A stretch of 64,000 nucleotides of DNA from Chlorokybus atmophyticus (GCA_009103225.1 RHPI01003079.1:90377-154376), one strand, 5' to 3'; numbered from the stretch's first letter, positions 12,487 to 24,895 are shown. The notes: generated by a model not told the origin, from the sequence alone. A program made the numbers and translations.

Positions 12487-13439
12487 AAATCACACTTGTC
12501 TATCACTGCCAAGAATTTGTGCATACACTATGAATCAACACTTCACGCACATGCGTAACGTTCGCTCGCTTGTCCTTGCTAAACATTAAAATACGGCGTG
12601 TCGTACGATTCGGGGGGAGTACTCGTGGATTGAAATGTTGTTCGTGAAACGCTTATTTTTGCCATCTCGAGATTGCAGAAATTAACGCGAGCTCGCAATT
12701 GCTGCCATCATGTTGTCAAACCTTTGCGATAACCGCGGGTAAGCTGTTGTCAATACTTTGTCAATTTTTATATGTATAGGAATGAATTGCCACATTACAA
12801 CGCACATGGTGCATTCACTATGTTGTTTATACTTTGCCAGCTCTATGTTATTGGCATGATTTAGCATGTTCCAACGCACATGGTGCACTCTGTTGTGAAG
12901 TCTGTGCCAAATTTAATTTAACCTTTGTTGGTTGTGATATGCCATTTCTCAACGCTTATCTACTACATGTATATGCCATTGCTGTTTGCAAAGGTTTGCC
13001 AACACGCACATGCTGCTATGCATACGCATATTGTTTTTTGATGCTTGACCCCTATTATGAAAGTGTTGTGCTAATTTAATGCACATATTTTCCTTAAACC
13101 AGTGTACAATTGACGAGACTCACAAGTGTACTGTGCGAAAATGACACCACTAAATGTGTTGGGCAAATTTTACCAACTACTCGACGCGCAGTAAGACGCT
13201 CCCGATTACTACGTGCGCATGCATATAAAAAGCTAATGTTTGACACCCATTAAAGCCACGGATGGGACGGGAATTGCACACACAACATATGGCTTGGTGA
13301 GTCGTGGGTTGATGTCTCGACCATTACAGCAAATAACACATTGTGGTAAAGTCTTACAATGTATCATGTTATAACTCCTTTCCGGCTTCAGCTCTCTTGT
13401 GGCCAATTTTTTCGCGACCGTAAACCCCAGAAGAAGTTG
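12487..13439. other. AT-rich intergenic, nothing recognised
   Basis: No coding motif was seen. A short phrase, CCAACGCACATGGTGCA, recurs in variant form at about 12797-12815 and 12870-12887, which hints at an old local duplication. Confidence 0.3.
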
Positions 13440-14100
13440 GACCAAGCGCTATGCGCCGGAGAGTTTGGCGGGGAGTCGGACTGGGTAAATAGAGCTTACC
13501 CAAGCCCCTCGAGTCGAGGGGCGGGCAAGCATAGCCCGCGCGTCGTCTCGAGGGGCGGGGGCATGGCAGAATAGCCGCTCTGGCGAGACGGCAGCAAGCA
13601 GTACGCGTCTCGGTGCGGCGCTTGCGCCCCGACCCGCTGCTGCGCGGCGCCGATCCCCGGCACGCTGCTGTCGGCGGTCAGCGCAGACAGGAAAGGGATT
13701 AGTGATCTACGACCGCTGATCCCTTCTCACGTGATCAGCAATTAATGCGATCTCAGATCGCCAACCCCTTCTCGCACTCTGCTTCTGCCTGGCCTAGGCG
13801 TCGACGAGGTGGTGGTAGGCGTGAGCGCGGGCGGCGGTTGGTCTCAGCGTGAGCACGCGTCGTCCGCCTGGGTAAGTGGGAGTTTGAAGTGGGAGTGGGC
13901 GTGGGCTCGGCATGGGCGTGAGCGCGGCCGTCCGCCTAGGTAGGTGTGGGCTCTGTGTGGGTAACGGCGTGGGCTTTACATGGGCGCGGGCGGTCAGCGT
14001 CAACGTCCACCATGTTGCTAAATCTGATACACATTTGTATGTCCGCGTTCATTACATATGCCCGCATGCGCATGTATGTACTTGCTTTTGCAATAAGTAA
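13440..14100. other. GC-rich island with a 19-bp palindrome
   Basis: This block is far more GC-rich than its AT-rich flanks. It contains the palindrome GCCCCTCGAGTCGAGGGGC (13504-13522), followed by a second copy of the half-site GTCTCGAGGGGCGGGG around 13545. From 13800 to 14000 there are repeated GGGCGTGGGC and GTCCGCCTRGGTA phrases. No protein motif was recognised. It may be a promoter-like island or an inserted element. Confidence 0.35.
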
Positions 14101-16284
14101 GTGATAGCGATGTTAGAACAGTTGGTTGGCAACTGATAGGCGTGTGTGCGTTCGTTATCTCATGTGTGTGTATGTGTTTGCTTTTGCAATATAAGCTTGA
14201 TTGTCTACTTGCGACAATGATGTAAGAAGGATGTCGTCATATGTGTCATGCAGACATCATGTCTGCGAGACCATTGGCACATCTGAGGTGTTTGACCTCC
14301 GCGCTTGAAGCTTTGGCGGGTAATGGTAGTAATGTCACATGTAGCGGGCCCATTACGCCATCTATCCATCAGCACTCCCTGCAAGAGCTACAGCGCAAAG
14401 CATTGTTAGGAGTCACAGCTGCACGGCATGTAGCGAAGATGAACTTTGCAAAGGTTTTTAAACACCTGCAGTTATCCTGTTCCATATGCATATTTACATG
14501 AGTACGAGTGTACTAACTGCTGTGCATATTATAGGTAGCGTTGCCGGAGTAGATGTTACCAAAGGACTTTACAACTTGAATGATACATGTCGAAGCTATG
14601 CTCTTGTACGCATCTTAGGTGACCGCTCCATTTGAAGACTGTACAGATGAAGAGCCTACTGCACAGCCGCCATCACGTCGGTCGTATTGCTTTGCTAGCG
14701 TAGAGTTGAATTTAGATTAAATAACTGCAAAATAAATTGCCTCACCCTACCAGGCGAGCAGCTTGTTGACAATGCTATGTTGATTGACATTATACTAGAT
14801 GGTACACCTCGGCAAGCAGCAGCAGGTGCGCAACCCGCTGGTGGTACGGATGCTTGCAGGCATAAACGCAAAGCACCTATGCGCACTACACATGCTCCTT
14901 GATGAGACGGTGCAACAAGCAGGGACTTCAGCAAGCGCGTCTGGCTTACAAGCTCTAATGTTGTATGTTATCATCTCGTTCACTATAGCATAGCGTGTGT
15001 ATCCGTTCGTGCTAACAGTGTCTGAAGCAGGATCACGCAGCAGCAGCGGCTTCAAGCGCATGCAGAGCAAAATAAGGCACGTCCTGAGGAAACAGCAAGC
15101 GCATACGGTTAGCGTGTCAAGCAACTCATGTCGAGTTCAGCCAAAGTAACAGTTTATCTAATGAAAAGATATTTATGAATACGTGTTGTTGTTGTTGCGC
15201 ATGTGTTATTGAAACACATGCACAACAACGACAACAACAACAACAACAACACGTATTGTGTGTATTGCGTTTTATAAAAATGGTGTCAAGGGCCTGGCTT
15301 TCGTCCAATTCCGCATGCAGAGCGAGTGGCAGCTTTTCCGTGGTATTGGAAAGATCACGGTATTAGTCGAGCCACGCCTGTACGTGAAATGCATACATGC
15401 TGTGCACAAAGCGCTGTGTACAAGCTGAGTTGATGCAATCTCTAACATGCATTGTGCAGCTTACTTTGTTAACGCTGACCATGAGTATACAAGCGCTGCA
15501 AGATGCAAAGCTGGTTGTAGAAGGTCAATACCACATGAGTTCGACGGGAAGTATTAACGACGTATTCATTGTCATGATAAAGGAAACCATGCCACGCATG
15601 GAAAAACATTGCAGAGAAGAGTATGTGATCATTCGCAATGAGGATAACATAACATGCATATCAATTCGGGTGATAACACATGTTGCTATTGTCACAACAA
15701 TGACAGGCAACATATAGATCCACAGGTGGGCACTATTGCAAACTCATTGATGCATGAAGATTTCTCCAACATATGTGCGCACTTGTACAAAAAAGGGTTT
15801 ACATAAAGCGCACTGAAATGGGTATGTTGGTGTTATGTTGCATACGTTTGTTTATTTTTGAGCTGGTGAGGACTTGCGGCTGATAGCGGATGTGCTGCAG
15901 TGCCATGTGCAAGCTGATGCAACAAGCAATTATGCGTGGAGACGATGCATGACCTCGTAAAGTTGTCCTACTTGTTTCACACGAAGGTGCCAACCACGTG
16001 GTGGGTTCAGACAAGCGCACAAACTTTTGCATCGTGACTCGTGATGAGAACAAGAATCAGGTACATTATGTCATCCGCTACGTGTCTATCTGTGAGCATG
16101 TGATGAATGTTGCCTCTTAACTTCAGTATTGGCGGTGCAGCTGGGCCGCATTAGATATGCTTTTATATTTTGACACATCAACCCCACTTTGTGTGCTATT
16201 GGAGGCATCGCCAAGTACCTATTCCTAGCTACCATGTACTCAACGAGGCCCCACCGGAGTTGTCCATTTTTAGAAATTGGTAAG
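14100..16284. other. Unassigned region with scattered open frames
   Basis: Open stretches on the plus strand at 14241-14501, 14799-14993 and 15397-15717 show no recognisable domain, and I could not join them by splice sites into one reading. They may be exons of an unknown gene or chance frames. The hairpin at 15178-15256 is listed separately. Confidence 0.25.
15178..15256. repeat. Large imperfect hairpin with GTT/AAC arms
   Basis: The left arm (AATACGTGTTGTTGTTGTTG then CGCATGTG) pairs with the right arm (CACATGCACAACAACG, CAACAACAACAACACGTATT) around a loop near TTATTGAAA. The ends AATACGTG and CACGTATT are exact complements. The right arm is longer because it holds more AAC units. The open frame across it, with runs of Cys or Gln, is a by-product of the triplet repeat. 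Confidence 0.75.
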
Positions 16285-16870
16285 TGTTTAATGGTGGGGG
16301 TCGCTTCACAAGCTCCTAGCTTTCTTACTCACAGTGTTACCAGCTAATCCGGTGAACACTGCGACTACTTATACAAGTCAAATCATCACCGTTCAGCACA
16401 CAAGCTAACGGTCATATCAGGGCTATTCCCACAAGAAACTCCCCCTCGATGTAGGACACAACGTATAATCGATTTCATCATTGCACAGCTACGCGCGGTG
16501 CCTATATAGGTTACGGACATGAGCTAGTCTAAGGTTATGATCTAGCTACTGGTTAATAACGCGCGCGGGCCGGTATGCTGATAGCCCGGGCGAGGGTCTT
16601 GATGTAAGCATGCCCGATGCAGGCTGGCACACGAGATCAGTGGGCATGACAGCTCTGACTTGTGCCCGCAAGCATACCACAACCAATCACACTAAGATCA
16701 CAGCAATAACAAGCACAGCATACAAAAGCATGCACAGGCTGTTACACGGCGAAGGAATTCTTAGCAACCGGGTGGCGTGTTTACAATTGCAGTCCGTTCA
16801 CAAGCTTGTGAATCAGAGCTACTCACTCACAGTGTCACCAGCTGATCAAGGCTGAATGTAGGCATGCTCG
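16285..16870 (-). repeat. Solo or fragmentary LTR of the gypsy-like family
   Basis: The segment 16285-16640 matches 2530-2850 in the same orientation (GTTACCAGCTAATCCGGTGA, CACTGCGACTACTTATACAA, GGTCTTGATGTAAGCATGC), and 16650-16840 matches 2430-2590. The internal order is rearranged compared with copy 1, as if two partial LTRs lie in tandem: the TCACTCACAGTGTCACCAGC phrase recurs at 16820. No gag or pol accompanies it, so a solo LTR left by recombination, or a nested fragment, is most likely. Confidence 0.6.
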
Positions 16871-17279
16871 TGGAAGGCTGACATGCAAGGACAATGGGCA
16901 TGACAACTTATATTGTACCGTGTTCACGAACGTTAATGAGACAAGACCATGCATGGACTTCATTTGCCAAGCACTACGCATCTCTACTTGGTACGTCTTA
17001 AGTACATAAGGAGCAATCTTGGATACTTCTTTCAGCCATATAATCGTGACAGCGTTGATAATGAACTTTGTTGCTTGTACTCTTACTTAAAGTTGCTGTC
17101 GACCGTACATGGGGCACCAAAACTATATTGTAAGTCATTGTAACACTGCATAGTGCAAATTGGAGTTTTATACTTTATATACAGCAATTGTCTGCAGCAT
17201 GAACAATTATGTTTATGTTGTATGCATTGAAGGTGTGCACTTCAACTCATGGAAACCAACATGCAGTATGGATTTTATT

Positions 17280-18450
17280 CAACAAACATCTCCGTTTTCA
17301 AGTGCTTCACTAAACTTTGCAAAGTAGTTTATGCTACTTTGCGTTTTTGAGTTCTGCGGCATAGCTTTTAACAACTTCTTTGCAAAGATACCGAATTCCA
17401 TCTTGCCTTGTTGCACAGTCAAGAACGGCAGCGCTGCGCCTCCGTCTCTCCTTGCTGTTGCATGCGCCATAAAACTTCGAGAATGATAGGCTTGCACCTG
17501 TTCCGCAACATATATAATGCGAAGTACGGTTCAAAGCTATCATTGACACCAACAGCTGTTGTAGAGCATGCATTTAAGATGTGTTGTTTCGTACTTGCGG
17601 TTGTAAACATTGACGCGGCTGGACTTGATGTCCGCTTTGCTTGAGCCAATGATGATTTCCATGCCATACTTGGCCATCGGCTTGGCAATTTGCCATGCGG
17701 GCCCTGATATCTAAACTTTTGCCGACTACTACTTGCATGTCAAAGATTGTTGTGTCGATAGCCATGTTGTTGTATGCCCCGTGTTAGTATAAGCAGCAGT
17801 ATGACAATAACTTGCCGGCTTGAGTGCATTGATGTACCTGCAGAGGTAGTTACAATGCGCGTGAAATGGTAACAATCTTGCTCTCGAGTCGTTGCTGGCT
17901 TTTGTTGCGAGACGTTCGACGCCATACGACTCTTCTTTTCCTTGCAAACGCCTTCGTACCCGCATTGTACGCACGGAGCTGCGGGATTTGATGATTGGTA
18001 AAAGGAGCGACGTGCCAAGTGCGATGGCAATGCTGTTGCACCATCGGTATTGCCAGTGCCTACGTAACAAGTTTACGACCATTAAAAAGGTATGTATACT
18101 ATATACGCACTTACACAATTTATACCATCTGCCAGTGCAATCTGTCGTGTGCGTAATGGGCTGATGATAGCTGCATCTGCGTTGCACCTCTCAGCAAACT
18201 CTTCGGCGGTTGGTTGTGTGCTCGACTTGTCCAACAACTCTTTGACTATTGTAAAAATGCCAACCTGCCATTTTTCAAGCCTGCTCACCATATATGTGAA
18301 CTCTGCTTGTGTCGGTTGCATGTGGCCTTCAATTGTACCAGCTCGTTGCAGCTGCACGTGTTGTTGTGCAGCCTCGCGCATCCGTGCAGCAAACTCCAAC
18401 AAGGGTGCACTGCAGCAACAATGTGATAAGATAAAGAAGCGACGGTCATG
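17280..18450 (-). pseudogene. Possible decayed multi-exon gene, function unknown
   Basis: Several minus-strand open stretches look protein-like and can be separated by splice-like sites. One, at about 18110-18400, reads MLEFAARMREAAQQH and later PTAEEFAERCNADAAII, and ends at a GTGTAAGT donor. The next, at about 17800-18060, contains CVQCGYEGVC. Further pieces are FDMQVVVGKSLDIRARM (about 17690-17750), YGMEIIIGSSKADIKSSRVN (about 17610-17670) and a terminal RYLCKEVVKSYAAELKNAK before a stop near 17336. I could not obtain one continuous reading frame and do not recognise the family. It may be a transposase remnant or a real gene with exons I mis-joined. Confidence 0.3.
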
Positions 18451-18646
18451 GTACCTTCAAAACATGTAGACTACCATGTTTACCTGCAAAATAAAGGATG
18501 ACCAGTGTGAGCGTCAAACCCTGGGAATGTGTCTCGTTCCACAGCAGCATCTTGTACCAGAACAATACGCAACATTTTCATGGCTGATGTGCTGAACTTC
18601 ACCTGCAACAAGCAATATTTTCAGTCACACAAGAGCAAGACAGGCC

Positions 18647-19470
18647 CCACAGATGTGAATGCACGCACTCACAACGCAGTCAGCCCCATGCGCGCGCGCA
18701 CGCATGTCCATCGAAGCAGTCACGCGTGACTGGACCAGTCTCAACACATGTGAACGCATGTATGTAGAGACACAAACTCGTGCAATCGCACTCGCAACGC
18801 AGTCAGGCCCACATGCGCGCGCACGCACGCATGCTCACCGAAACAATTAGTCATGCGCTTGGCTGGACCATTCCCACACATGTGAACGCATGTATATTGA
18901 GACACAAACTCGTGCGATTGCACTCACAACGCAGTCAGCCCCACACGCGAGCGTGCGCACGCGCGCGCACGCACGCATGCTCGCACGCATGCCCACCGAA
19001 ACAGTCAGTCATGCGCTTGGCTTGATGAGTCCCGACAAATGTGAACGCATGTACGTAGAGACACATACGCGTGCGATCGCACTCCCAATGCAGTCAGCCC
19101 CACATGTGCGCGTGCGTGTGCATGCGCGTGTTCTACCGAAAAAGGCAGTCATGCGCGCGACCTGAACAGTCCACAGACATGTGAACGTACGAACGTAAAG
19201 ACACACACACGTACGCACAACCAACACAGTCAACCCCACCAGCGCGCACGCATGCACATGCGCACGCGCGTGCGTGCGCATGCGCATACCTGCGTGTCAC
19301 TGAAGTAGCCAGTCCTGCCCTCACAACAATCAAGCCTCGCACATGTGAATGCACGTGTAAACACACACGCACGCACGCACAACGCAGTCAGCCCCACACA
19401 CGCACACGCGCATGCGCACGCATGCGCGTGAGCATGCCACCGCAGCAGCCAGTCATGCATTTAAGTTGAA
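18647..19470. repeat. Minisatellite, about six units of 130-165 bp
   Basis: Units begin near 18650, 18745, 18877, 19036, 19175 and 19340. Each contains ACATGTGAACGCATGTA, then AGAGACACAAACTCGTGCGA, CACAACGCAGTCAGCCCCAC, a variable run of alternating GCGCACGCATGC, and CACCGAAACAGTCAGTCATG. Units vary in length mainly through the alternating purine-pyrimidine run. Similarity falls off toward the last unit. Open frames through it are repeat-derived and not considered genes. Confidence 0.85.
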
Positions 19471-20094
19471 ACGTCAAGCGCATGAGTTGATACCCACGCA
19501 TGTGCACGCACGCACGTACAACCTCTCACCCCCCAGAAGTGAACCCATGTGAGCGCGCACACATGCGTGTGTACCTTTGAGGTGGTGAGCCTGTCAAACC
19601 ATGGAAAGAAGCATTGCTGCAAGTCCTCGCTTGGTGTCAAGCAACCTTAACCCACAATATGGTTGCCAGGGTACGGATCAAACCCAGCTAGCATAAGGCC
19701 GATGTCGCGTGTGACATTGCTCATGTACGTCAACGCCACGGACATACGATATGACTCATGCCATCGTCCCGCTTTTGTGACGTCATCTACGCTGATGCTG
19801 CACAATGCCAATTACAGTGCAATAGCAGATATTGCGCCGTAATTGCAACATCAATCAATTGGCACATACCCATGCTGAGCGCAGGTGATCGCTCCGGAAG
19901 GCTAAAACGCATGTAGCACCTTGTAGCAGTGGATGATATGTGCTTTTGATAAATTTGCTATGCGCTTTTGGTTGCAATTGTTGCGTGACGTCACGCGCAC
20001 CGTCGGATAGAAATAAAAAGGTTTTAAACCTACACAAGTACAAGCAAACCCTAAAGCTAAGTCTGCTTTTCATGCATATATGTCTACTTGTGAC
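19471..20094. other. Unassigned spacer
   Basis: No gene recognised. The stretch contains two TGACGTCA-like palindromes (about 19777 and 19984), which resemble bZIP sites. It borders the truncated LTR that starts near 20095. Confidence 0.25.
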
Positions 20095-20560
20095 ATCATC
20101 ACCCCCAAGCGACTTGAACTACGAACACGCCGTCCCGGTTATTATGAATCCCCTTATCGCGTGAGAGTTTGTACATGCTCGTGTGCACTGTGCTTGTCAT
20201 TGCTGTGAGCTTGGTGCGCTTAATTGCGGTGTGCTTGTTGGCATCAGTCAGAGAATAGAATCCACGTGTTGCTTGCTCATTCACCTCATTTAACGATGTC
20301 ACACATGTTCCACTTATGCAAAGAACTGTGTAAACAGCACTACCCATAGTAGTGGCTCGTAGACTCACAGTGTCACCCTTTATGCTAAAGTGAGTGTGGT
20401 TGCATTCTGCACATCATAAGTGCAGCTTGCAGTTGGATGCATCCTCGTGCATTATTATTACTGTCATCGCATAATGCGCACAAGCACTCGTGCGTTTAGC
20501 GGTAGCAGCATTGAGATAACTTCGTAGAGCACAAACACTATACCCTTCATACACTTTCAC
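20095..20560 (+). repeat. Truncated LTR of copy 2
   Basis: The reverse complement of 20099-20368 matches 2286-2560 (shared: GCCAACAAGCACACCGC, GACGGCGTGTTCGTAGTTCA). The outer LTR part that exists at 2560-2860 is missing here: the match ends abruptly at CACCCCCAAGCGACTT, which indicates truncation. A gag-like frame starts just downstream. Confidence 0.65.
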
Positions 20561-20575
20561 TATCGCATCAGCTGT

Positions 20576-22262
20576 ATGAGTAGGCCCACCCCGTTTTCGC
20601 CAATAGACGAGGGGACCTCAGCAGCTGGAGCCCGACCTCCAACCTCACCTACGAACGAGCAAGTGAAGGAAGCAGTTACCGTAGCAGCAGAGGCTCTCAC
20701 CCCTTCTCCGGCATCACCTCCTCCCACTTCACTCTTTGCCATCAAGCTTCTCCACCTCCTTTGAACAGTGATGACGAAGAAATGGAGCCTTCCAGCTTAA
20801 CCAACGCCTTGCACTTCTCCGGACGCGCGGGCACCACGCCACTTGATGAGGTCATCATCAAGTTCCACTCCAAGATGCGGCAGCAAGCCCTCATGAACAA
20901 GGACTGGTCAAATGAGGTGTCATTCCATATAATGGCTCAGTCTGCCTTAATTATATGAGGCACACGATGTGTGGAAGTTCGTTGGTGAGCTGCACAGAGT
21001 TGATGGCTGTGGCGAGCTTGCCAGCACCATAGCACCTGCACCGACATATAGCTCAGCAGCTGCTGCCCCCCAGCAGCAGTGGTCCCTCCAACCCCAGTCA
21101 CGGGGGGGGCGTTAGCCGCAGCTATGCAACCGGCACAGGACGAAGCAGCCGAGCTGGTTGTTGCCTCGCTAACCCTTGCAAAGGTTGAGGTCAAGAAGGC
21201 TAACTGACGGACCGGAGTGCTTAAGCGCACCGCTGCCATCCTTGAGGCTCAGCAAGCTGTACAACAAGCTGCAGCCTTGGAAACAGGGACACTAGCACCA
21301 CCAACGCCGGGCTCGCATACTCCGGCAGGAGGCCGCTTTTTCATACTTGGCTCGGTGGCCTTGCGAGCACCAGCCATCACCGTTGGTGCTGTCACATCGG
21401 ACTCTCCTCTCAAGGACTTGTACGGGGCACTGCGGCAGACCTTCCCGCCTCAGACCACCAGCAAGGTGGAGGAGTCGCTTTCAACGGAAGCCCAACGAGG
21501 ACCCTCTCCGGCTGTATTCGCGGCTGGAAGGACTACAAAAGGCCATTGATTACAAGATCGTCAATGAGGAGGCAGTCGCAGTGGTGTACGTGGCTGAGTT
21601 GGACCCCATCTTAAGTGAGTCGATGCGCTTAACACAAAATTACAGTAGACCCCTCGGCTACACCCTCAAGGAAGCTTTTGAGATTGCACTAGCCATTCAC
21701 AAGCGTGCGGTGTGTGAGAAGGCAATGTTGGACACTAACCAAGCAGCGTTTCACGTCCCATGGCAAGCGCGAGTGCTGAGCCCCTCGACGAGACCGCAGT
21801 CGGGATGCTCCAGTCACGCGCAACAAGGACAAACGGTCAGCTGATGCTGCCCTTCTTGCTCCAGTGCTGTGCCATTGGTGTGGTCGACATGGGCACTACA
21901 AAAAGGAGTGCACCGAAGTTGTGGCAACCTTGTGTGAGACTATTGCCATAAGACGGGACACTTGGAAGCAGTATGCTGGCTCAAGTTCCCTGAGCTGCGG
22001 TCCACTATTGGCTGCAACAACGGCAACAACGCTGGTGGCTACTGCAACATCAACATCATCAACAACAACAACAACAATAAGAGCGAGGGCTATGACAGCA
22101 GCAACGCTGGTGGCTACAACAACGGCAACAATGCTGGTGGCCACAACCCCAACAACAACAACGCCGGCGCTTAAAAAGAGGGGACTAGCTACGGAGGGAA
22201 GAATTGCCCTCCACAGCACAAGGGACCCGAGGGACGCCCTCGCATTACAGCTACAGCTGTGA
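20576..22262 (+). pseudogene. Gag of gypsy-like element (broken)
   Basis: Nucleocapsid/capsid polyprotein with several frame changes. A Pro/Thr-rich start (PTFSP-like, 20576-20760) is followed by LDEVIIKFHSKMRQQALMN (about 20845-20900) and a segment LQKAIDYKIVNEEAVAVVYV then NYSRPLGYTLKEAFEIALAI (21535-21700). The nucleocapsid has two CCHC zinc knuckles: CHWCGRHGHYKKEC (about 21868-21910) and a CHKTGHLEAVC core (about 21940-21975). An Asn/Gly-rich tract follows (21980-22170). Two knuckles before an Asn-rich tail also appear in copy 1, so they belong to the family. Confidence 0.75.
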
Positions 22263-24560
22263 AAGCATCAACATGTTCACCAGCTGTCGACCAAGTCGCG
22301 GCCCTCATGGCATGAGTGGCCCAACTGGAAGAAGGCAGGGAGCAAAGTTACCAAGCCTGCTACACTGCCCGATGGGCCTTAAGGCACAGAAGCGCAAAAG
22401 AGACACCCCGCCGCCATCGCGTGTTCAACTATTAATACGCGCGCGCAGAGAGGCTGGCGCATCGGCAGCAGCAGTATCGTTGAAAGCCACAAGTGGGGCT
22501 GGCTTGGCGGCCACAACCCTTGCTGGGACGACACCGTCGACAACAACACCTACAGGTGCCGCCAATGCGGATGCACTCAGCACCACATTGGCGCCAGAGA
22601 TGACCGGCACAAAGGCTGCTACAACCATGGCTGGCGAACCCATTGGTGGTTTTGGCACTACACGCGCTACAGCTACATACACTGCACCAGCCACGATTGC
22701 TGCGACGCTCACAGCTGCAACCTCCGTCACCACGATCGCTGCAAGTGCCACCATTAATGCTGCAGTTGATGTTGCCGCAGCTCTGTCATCCCCTACTGCC
22801 ACTGCCACCGTATCATCAGGGGGTCCGCGCGGCCCCTCCTCCGCTCCCAACTGTCACTCACCAAGTGCCACGCGGACTGCAAGCAGAGCAAACTTGGGCG
22901 TCCGTTTTACGCAACATTCAACCCACCACCGCTGCGGACTAGGGGGGCAATGCTCAACGTATGTAGTGCAAGATGATCGCATCCTACCGCTACCATCGCC
23001 CAAATACCATACACTGCCGGAGCCCACCCAACAACAGTTGGAAGATGAGATTCCAGCTGGCACTCCTCCTGAAATGAGGGATCGCCTCTTCAGGGTCACG
23101 TACATTTGCCCTGCTGTGTTGGAGCTGGCAGTTCAGTCGTTTTGGGCGCTGCATGTGAGGATGCAGAACGCACCCGGCCGGTCGCGACAGCCAATGCTAG
23201 CGCAACGGATTGACTTTAAGCCCTTACCGCTAGACTCGCTCAAACTTCAGCATCGCCGAATGCAAGGCCTCATGGTGGCCACCTTAAACATGTAGCTGGG
23301 CGCTGACCCGGCACTCCGTGGACTCACACGGAGGAGTCACCAAGAACGGTTTGCTGCTCTTGAATAGGCACATCGCTATTGGCAGGACCAAGCCGCGCAA
23401 GTGAACGCACGCCGACATGCATACGAAGCAGTACGCGCCGCTGTAGTGCAACCCTCGGGGCCGCCAAATGTCGCCGGCACCTCCACTGCACTTGTCATGG
23501 TGCCACCCACACCAACCACAGTCAGGGCAAGCAATTGTTGCTGACCATGCGAGGGCGTTAGCGCAACAATTGAGGGGGGTAATTGCCCCGCTACTGCCCC
23601 CCTTGGTCGATGGTATGCCCGACGATCATCGGGATGCAGGGCGAGGTTACCTCACCCCACATGGAGACACCACCCAGCGAGGAGGAGCTGATGTGGAAGG
23701 AGAGCAACAACTCCGTATCGCTCTCAAACGGCAAGCAATCATGCTGCACCGTCCTGCGGGTAGTGCATTGAGATAATCGATGGGGATGCGAGAAGGCATC
23801 GCCACTGGAGCGCGACTCGTAACGTGGCTCGTTGCTAATCACCCCGCTGTCCCCATGTTTGCCTTTGACACCAGAGCATCATGGTTGGGGGCGTTCATTC
23901 GCTCGCTGTGGCAAGCATTCGATGAAGCTACCACCACTGCGCCAAACACTCCGGAGGGAGTGCAGGAGGCAATGCTGCGGCTGCCGAGTAGAAGCAGCGC
24001 AGCAACGCCAGCGCAGCGCCATCGCTCACGAGCTACACGAGCAGCAGGCCGACCTTCAAAGCACCATATGGGCGCGCGCCATGACCGTGATCAATGTGGG
24101 CGTGGTGCAAGGCAGGTGGGATGCCTACATGGCAGGGATCTTGCGAGTCCCCACCATCACTCACGATATGCGGCAGTTACTGCGCGCGGTATGCATGCAG
24201 CCCATGCCACAATATCACCATTGGACCGATGTGGACACAGAGCCCACGTGGGAAGGGACATTGGACAGAGAGGCAGCTCATGCCGTCCGATAGACGGACG
24301 CCGCACAGCAAGCTGAACGCGAGGCCGGCCCGCAAACACCGGGTCTGCCGGGCTTTTTTCAACAACCATTGGGGACGCCGTCAGGCATGACCCCAGCCTC
24401 TCAAAGGCGGCATCCTCCATTACCTCCACCACAGCCAGCACCAAAATCCCTGGCGCAAAAGCCTCCTCGTGTCTACCAACCACCACAACAAGGTCGATTT
24501 GGTAGAGGGAGAGGACAAGGAGGGGGTTGTCAAGACTCAGCAGACTGAGGTGCTCTGGCT
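22260..24560 (+). other. Unassigned coding-like region inside the gypsy element
   Basis: About 2.3 kb separates the nucleocapsid from the protease, which is much more than usual for gypsy elements. It holds a 363-codon open frame (22204-23295) with an Ala/Thr-rich part and then LPLPSPKYHTLPEPTQQQLE and MRDRLFRVTYICPAVLELAV. A further stretch, near 23815-23960, reads TWLVANHPAVPMFAFDTRA and WLGAFIRSLWQAFDEATTT. I do not recognise either. Pro-rich linker or an additional element-specific protein are both possible. Codon-like composition and long open frames argue against plain spacer. Confidence 0.45.
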
Positions 24561-24644
24561 GCGATGCACTTAGCACCTTCAGCTGAGAGACATGGGGCAC
24601 CGGTGCCGACAACCCACACCAAGAGGCTACGCAACAACGCTAAC

Positions 24645-24895
24645 AATGCTATGGTAGCCAACCAAGGCAAACATGTAACCATCAACGGCCTGGCACCCAA
24701 GCGGGTGATGCTGGACACCAGAGCACAGCCATTCATCATTGAGCGCTTCCTCCCGCGGTCATTTGGCATAATCAGCTCGGACCTGATGCCATGTCTATAT
24801 GTATTGGACACAGCAACAAGAAGCCATAACAAGGTGATGGGGGTTACCAAGGAGGCATTCTGCAGTCCGCTGACAGGGCTGGACTCACACTATTA
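24645..24895 (+). pseudogene. Retroviral-type aspartic protease of gypsy element
   Basis: The frame KHVTINGLAPKRVMLDTRAQ matches the start of a retropepsin fold. An active enzyme has DTG or DSG, but here the third residue is Arg (DTR), which would abolish activity. The following FIIERFLPRSFGI fits the flap region. It sits between gag and the methyltransferase, as expected for gypsy pol order. Confidence 0.6.

Noticed and set aside
15175-15366. Poly-Cys / poly-Gln open frame as a small protein gene
   Set aside because: The frame is produced by the GTT/AAC triplet hairpin and has no start context or motif.
18647-19470. Possible CRISPR-like array
   Set aside because: Units are 130-165 bp, diverged, and lack short constant repeats with unique spacers. 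It is a minisatellite in a eukaryotic genome.
22425-22850. A 141-codon minus-strand open frame, Val/Ala-rich
   Set aside because: Mirror image of the Ala/Thr-rich plus-strand frame in the gypsy element.
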